This document shows positions 12,909 to 15,120 of a DNA stretch of 15,120 nucleotides, in pieces. The DNA comes from Bacillota bacterium. GTDB lineage: Bacteria; Bacillota; Clostridia; Lachnospirales; Lachnospiraceae. The stretch is taken from the NCBI GenBank assembly GCA_023393095.1, contig JAEWMT010000121.1:1-15120 (forward strand), written 5' to 3'. Numbering within the stretch: position 1 is the first letter of the stretch; the number at the start of each line of letters is the position of its first letter. The notes beneath the pieces are model-generated. The model was not told the origin of the DNA. It made no database searches and saw nothing but the letters and a program-made list of their open reading frames with translations. Made by a program: the position numbers and the translations under genes.

Positions 12909-14408
12909 TTGAGCAATATTAATCAGAATGAAATAATTTCTGTTTTAAAAAGTGAAATTGAAAATTATGAAATAAAAACCAATGTGAAAGAAACAGGAAG
13001 CGTAATCAGTATCGGTGACGGTATCGCAACCGTTTATGGACTGGATAATGTAATGTACGGCGAATTAGTTGAGTTTGAGAATGGCGTTCGTGGTATTGTT
13101 CAGAACCTTAGTATGAAAACGATCGGATGCGTTTTATTAGGCTCAGACTACGGACTTACAGAAGGATCTAAGGTAGTAAGGACAAATAAGAAAGCCGGTG
13201 TTCCGGTTTCGGATAAATTAATCGGAAGAGTTGTTGATGCACTTGGAAGTCCTATTGATGGAAAAGGTCCAATCGAGGCTACTGACTTTTTCCCGATTGA
13301 AAATGAAGCACCCGGTGTATGTACCAGAAAACCAGTTACGGTACCGCTTCAGACAGGTATCTTATCGATTGATGCTATGTTCCCAATCGGCAGAGGACAA
13401 CGTGAGTTAATTATTGGTGACCGTCAGACAGGTAAGACTTCAATTGCTATGGACACGATACTTAATCAGAAGGGTCAGGATGTTATCTGTATTTATGTAG
13501 CTATCGGGCAGAAAGCATCTACAGTGGCTAAGATTGTTAATACTCTAACGAAGCATGATGCGATGGATTACACAATTGTTGTATCTGCCTCAGCTAGTGA
13601 CCTTGCTCCTTTGCAGTATATCGCTCCCTATGCAGGAACTGCAATAGCAGAATATTTTATGAAACAAGGGAAAGATGTATTAATCGTATATGATGACCTT
13701 TCAAAGCATGCGGTAGCTTATCGTACTATGTCACTGCTGCTTGAAAGATCGCCGGGACGTGAAGCATATCCAGGAGATGTATTCTATCTTCATTCTAGAT
13801 TGCTGGAGCGCTCCTGTCGTGTTGATGAAGAATTTGGTGGTGGTTCCATAACCGCTCTGCCTATTATAGAAACACTCGCAGGAGATGTATCTGCTTATAT
13901 ACCTACCAATGTAATTTCTATTACAGATGGGCAGATTTTCTTAGAAAGTGAATTATTCTATGCCGGTATTAGACCTGCGGTTAATGTCGGTTTAAGTGTT
14001 TCCCGTGTTGGTGGTGCGGCACAGGCAAAAGCTATGAAAAAGGCAGCCGGAAGTCTTCGAATCGACCTTGCACAGTACAGAGAGATGGAAGTATTCTCTC
14101 AATTTAGCTCTGACCTTGATAAGGCAACAAAGGATTTGTTAGAGCATGGTAAGCATTTGATTGAACTTCTGAAGCAGCCATTATCAAAACCATTAGCACT
14201 ACATGAACAGGTTATCCTATTGGTGATTGCCAATAACAAATTATTTGATGATGTTTTATTAAAGGAAATGAAAGAGTTCCGCAGTGATTTAATGAATTAC
14301 TTTAGAACAAAATATCCTAATGTAATAGAAGAAATTGATACAAAAAAAGTATTAACGGATGAGTTAACAGAGCAGATTGTGAAGGCAGCTAAGGAATTTA
14401 AGAAGTAA
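12909..14408 (+). CDS. atpA: F1Fo ATP synthase subunit alpha
   Basis: Alpha forms the non-catalytic nucleotide sites of the F1 hexamer. A TTG at 12909 is the preferred start, eight bases after AGGAGG (12895-12900). The GTG at 12900 overlaps the SD itself. This gives 499 residues, normal for the family. An N-terminal beta-barrel (residues 27-90) includes SVISIGDGIATVYGLDNV. The P-loop is GDRQTGKT at residues 170-177, DDLSKHAVAYR follows, and the Arg finger is Arg366 in VGLSVSRVGGAAQ. The C-terminal helical domain is complete. The next gene, atpG, starts only after a 184-base structured gap. That is unusual, because alpha and gamma genes are usually close together. Confidence 0.97.
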   Translation: MSNINQNEIISVLKSEIENYEIKTNVKETGSVISIGDGIATVYGLDNVMYGELVEFENGVRGIVQNLSMKTIGCVLLGSDYGLTEGSKVVRTNKKAGVPVSDKLIGRVVDALGSPIDGKGPIEATDFFPIENEAPGVCTRKPVTVPLQTGILSIDAMFPIGRGQRELIIGDRQTGKTSIAMDTILNQKGQDVICIYVAIGQKASTVAKIVNTLTKHDAMDYTIVVSASASDLAPLQYIAPYAGTAIAEYFMKQGKDVLIVYDDLSKHAVAYRTMSLLLERSPGREAYPGDVFYLHSRLLERSCRVDEEFGGGSITALPIIETLAGDVSAYIPTNVISITDGQIFLESELFYAGIRPAVNVGLSVSRVGGAAQAKAMKKAAGSLRIDLAQYREMEVFSQFSSDLDKATKDLLEHGKHLIELLKQPLSKPLALHEQVILLVIANNKLFDDVLLKEMKEFRSDLMNYFRTKYPNVIEEIDTKKVLTDELTEQIVKAAKEFKK

Positions 14409-14411
14409 TGA

Positions 14412-14525
14412 AAGAGAATTATTGAAAGCATAATTCTCTTAAGAGAATTAAATAAAATATAATTCACTTATGTGAATTATTAAAAGTATAATTTTCTTAT
14501 GAAAATTATATTAACATAATTCTCT
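14412..14525 (+). repeat. Tandem compensated-hairpin array in the atpA-atpG gap
   Basis: Units starting with ATAATT recur at 14430, 14459, 14488 and 14516, a period of 28-29 bases. The stems are AAGAGAATTAT with ATAATTCTCTT (14412-14440), ATAATTCAC-TTAT-GTGAATTAT (14459-14480) and ATAATTTTC-TTAT-GAAAATTAT (14488-14509). AATTCTCTT/AAGAGAATT (14432-14449) is a perfect palindrome that competes with the first stem. The last ATAATTCTCT (14516-14525) can pair back to 14413-14422. Between units, both stem arms change together (CAC/GTG, TTC/GAA, CTC/GAG), which points to conserved RNA or DNA pairing. Function is unknown. It may control processing or translation between alpha and gamma. Confidence 0.8.
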
Positions 14526-14527
14526 AT

Positions 14528-14595
14528 TGAAAAACGCATGGTGTTTTCAATAAGTATTTGGTATGCCGCATAGCGGCATCATGGAGGTTACTATG
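14528..14595 (+). promoter_or_regulatory. Two-hairpin leader element, copy B (before atpG)
   Basis: Hairpin 1 pairs ATTGAAAA (14526-14533) with TTTTCAAT (14544-14551) around a loop with GCATGG. Hairpin 2 is ATGCCGC-ATA-GCGGCAT (14563-14579), seven perfect pairs. GGAGG (14583-14587) and the ATG at 14593 follow. It matches copy A at 2450-2517 in order, spacing and loop sequence, while the first stem uses different bases that still pair. Confidence 0.65.
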
Positions 14596-15120
14596 GCAAA
14601 TACCAGAGAAATACGATCCAGAATTAAGGGTATTCAGGATATCATGAAGATAACGAATGCCAAGTATCTGATCTCTTCTTCTAAGTTGAAGAAGGCAAGA
14701 AAAAGTCTTGCTGCAACACAGCCTTATTTTGAAAAACTTCAGTCGACGATTTACGATATTTTGGTACGTGCTCCGCATGTCAGCCAGGCGTTCTTTAAGC
14801 GTCGTTCGGAAATTGCACCGGATGACAGAAAAACCGGATTTCTGATTATTACCGCAGATAAAGGGTTGGTTGGTTCTTATAATCACAATGTGATTAAAAG
14901 AGCGGAAGAGGAATTAAAAAAATTCAAGCATAATTATATCTATGCAGTTGGTCAGGTCGGAAGACAATATTTTATCCGTAAGGGATATGAAGTGGATAAG
15001 GAATTTTTATATACGCCTCAGAATCCGACCTTATATCGTGCTTATGATATATCAATGGAAATCATTGATTTATTTAAAAAAAATAAATTGGATGATGTAT
15101 ATGTGATTTTTACTAAGATG
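14593..15120 (+). CDS. atpG: F1Fo ATP synthase subunit gamma (3' end beyond the window)
   Basis: Gamma is the central shaft that turns within the alpha-beta hexamer. The ATG at 14593 has TGGAGG (14582-14587) five bases upstream. The open frame continues to the window edge, giving 176 residues of roughly 290 expected. The N-terminus MANTREIRSRIKGIQDIMKI, followed by TNAKYLISSSKLKKARKSL, is the first gamma coiled-coil helix, although the usual Met-Val-Ala-Ala-Ser-Lys is changed to Leu-Ile-Ser-Ser-Ser-Lys. The Rossmann-like part opens with GFLIITADKGLVGSYNHNV, matching the common SDRGLCGGLN pattern in a diverged form. The beta and epsilon genes would be expected beyond the edge. A structured leader and hairpin array precede it. 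Confidence 0.92.
   Translation, partial: MANTREIRSRIKGIQDIMKITNAKYLISSSKLKKARKSLAATQPYFEKLQSTIYDILVRAPHVSQAFFKRRSEIAPDDRKTGFLIITADKGLVGSYNHNVIKRAEEELKKFKHNYIYAVGQVGRQYFIRKGYEVDKEFLYTPQNPTLYRAYDISMEIIDLFKKNKLDDVYVIFTKM

Noticed and set aside
14524..14886. 120-residue frame on the minus strand
   Set aside because: It is the antisense shadow of atpG, which has clear gamma-subunit features on the plus strand.

Overview
The window is AT-rich and encodes typical strict-anaerobe Firmicutes proteins: a corrinoid-activator ATPase, a rubrerythrin and flavodiiron pair, a one-cluster ferredoxin, a Csp-like subtilase and an F-type ATP synthase operon. Strong GGAGG Shine-Dalgarno (SD) sites, frequent TTG starts and this gene set suggest a clostridial bacterium, most likely of the Lachnospiraceae. 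That placement comes from reading the proteins, not from a search.

Layout. An unrecognised gene runs off the left edge on the minus strand (1-291). Its leader is an array of alternating GGAGG and CCTCC segments. Facing right are a RACo-type corrinoid activator (704-2338) and a subtilisin-like protease (2515-4245) with a terminator at 4325-4357. A two-gene oxygen and peroxide defence operon follows: rubrerythrin (4513-5046) and a multidomain flavodiiron protein (5063-6898), with a PerR/Fur-like box over its promoter. A convergent ferredoxin gene (7025-7213, minus) shares a hairpin terminator with it. Next come four genes that each seem to stand alone: a secreted FN3-like protein (7575-8102), a small cupin (8261-8608), undecaprenyl-diphosphatase UppP (8741-9577) and a two-helix membrane protein of unknown function (10033-10464).

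The right end is the F1Fo ATP synthase operon atpB-atpE-atpE-atpF-atpH-atpA-atpG, with atpG cut by the window edge. It has two tandem c-subunit genes that differ by one residue, TTG starts for atpF and atpA, and an unusual 184-base gap between atpA and atpG.

The most unusual content is in the non-coding DNA. (1) The left-edge gene has a periodic leader whose hairpins can form in two exclusive registers, one hiding the start-proximal SD and one freeing it. (2) The atpA-atpG gap holds a tandem array of compensated hairpins. (3) The same two-hairpin leader, about 68 bases ending at the start codon, precedes both the subtilase and atpG. These look like cis-acting translation or mRNA-processing elements, but that function is inferred and untested. 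I saw no tRNA, rRNA, insertion sequence or CRISPR array.
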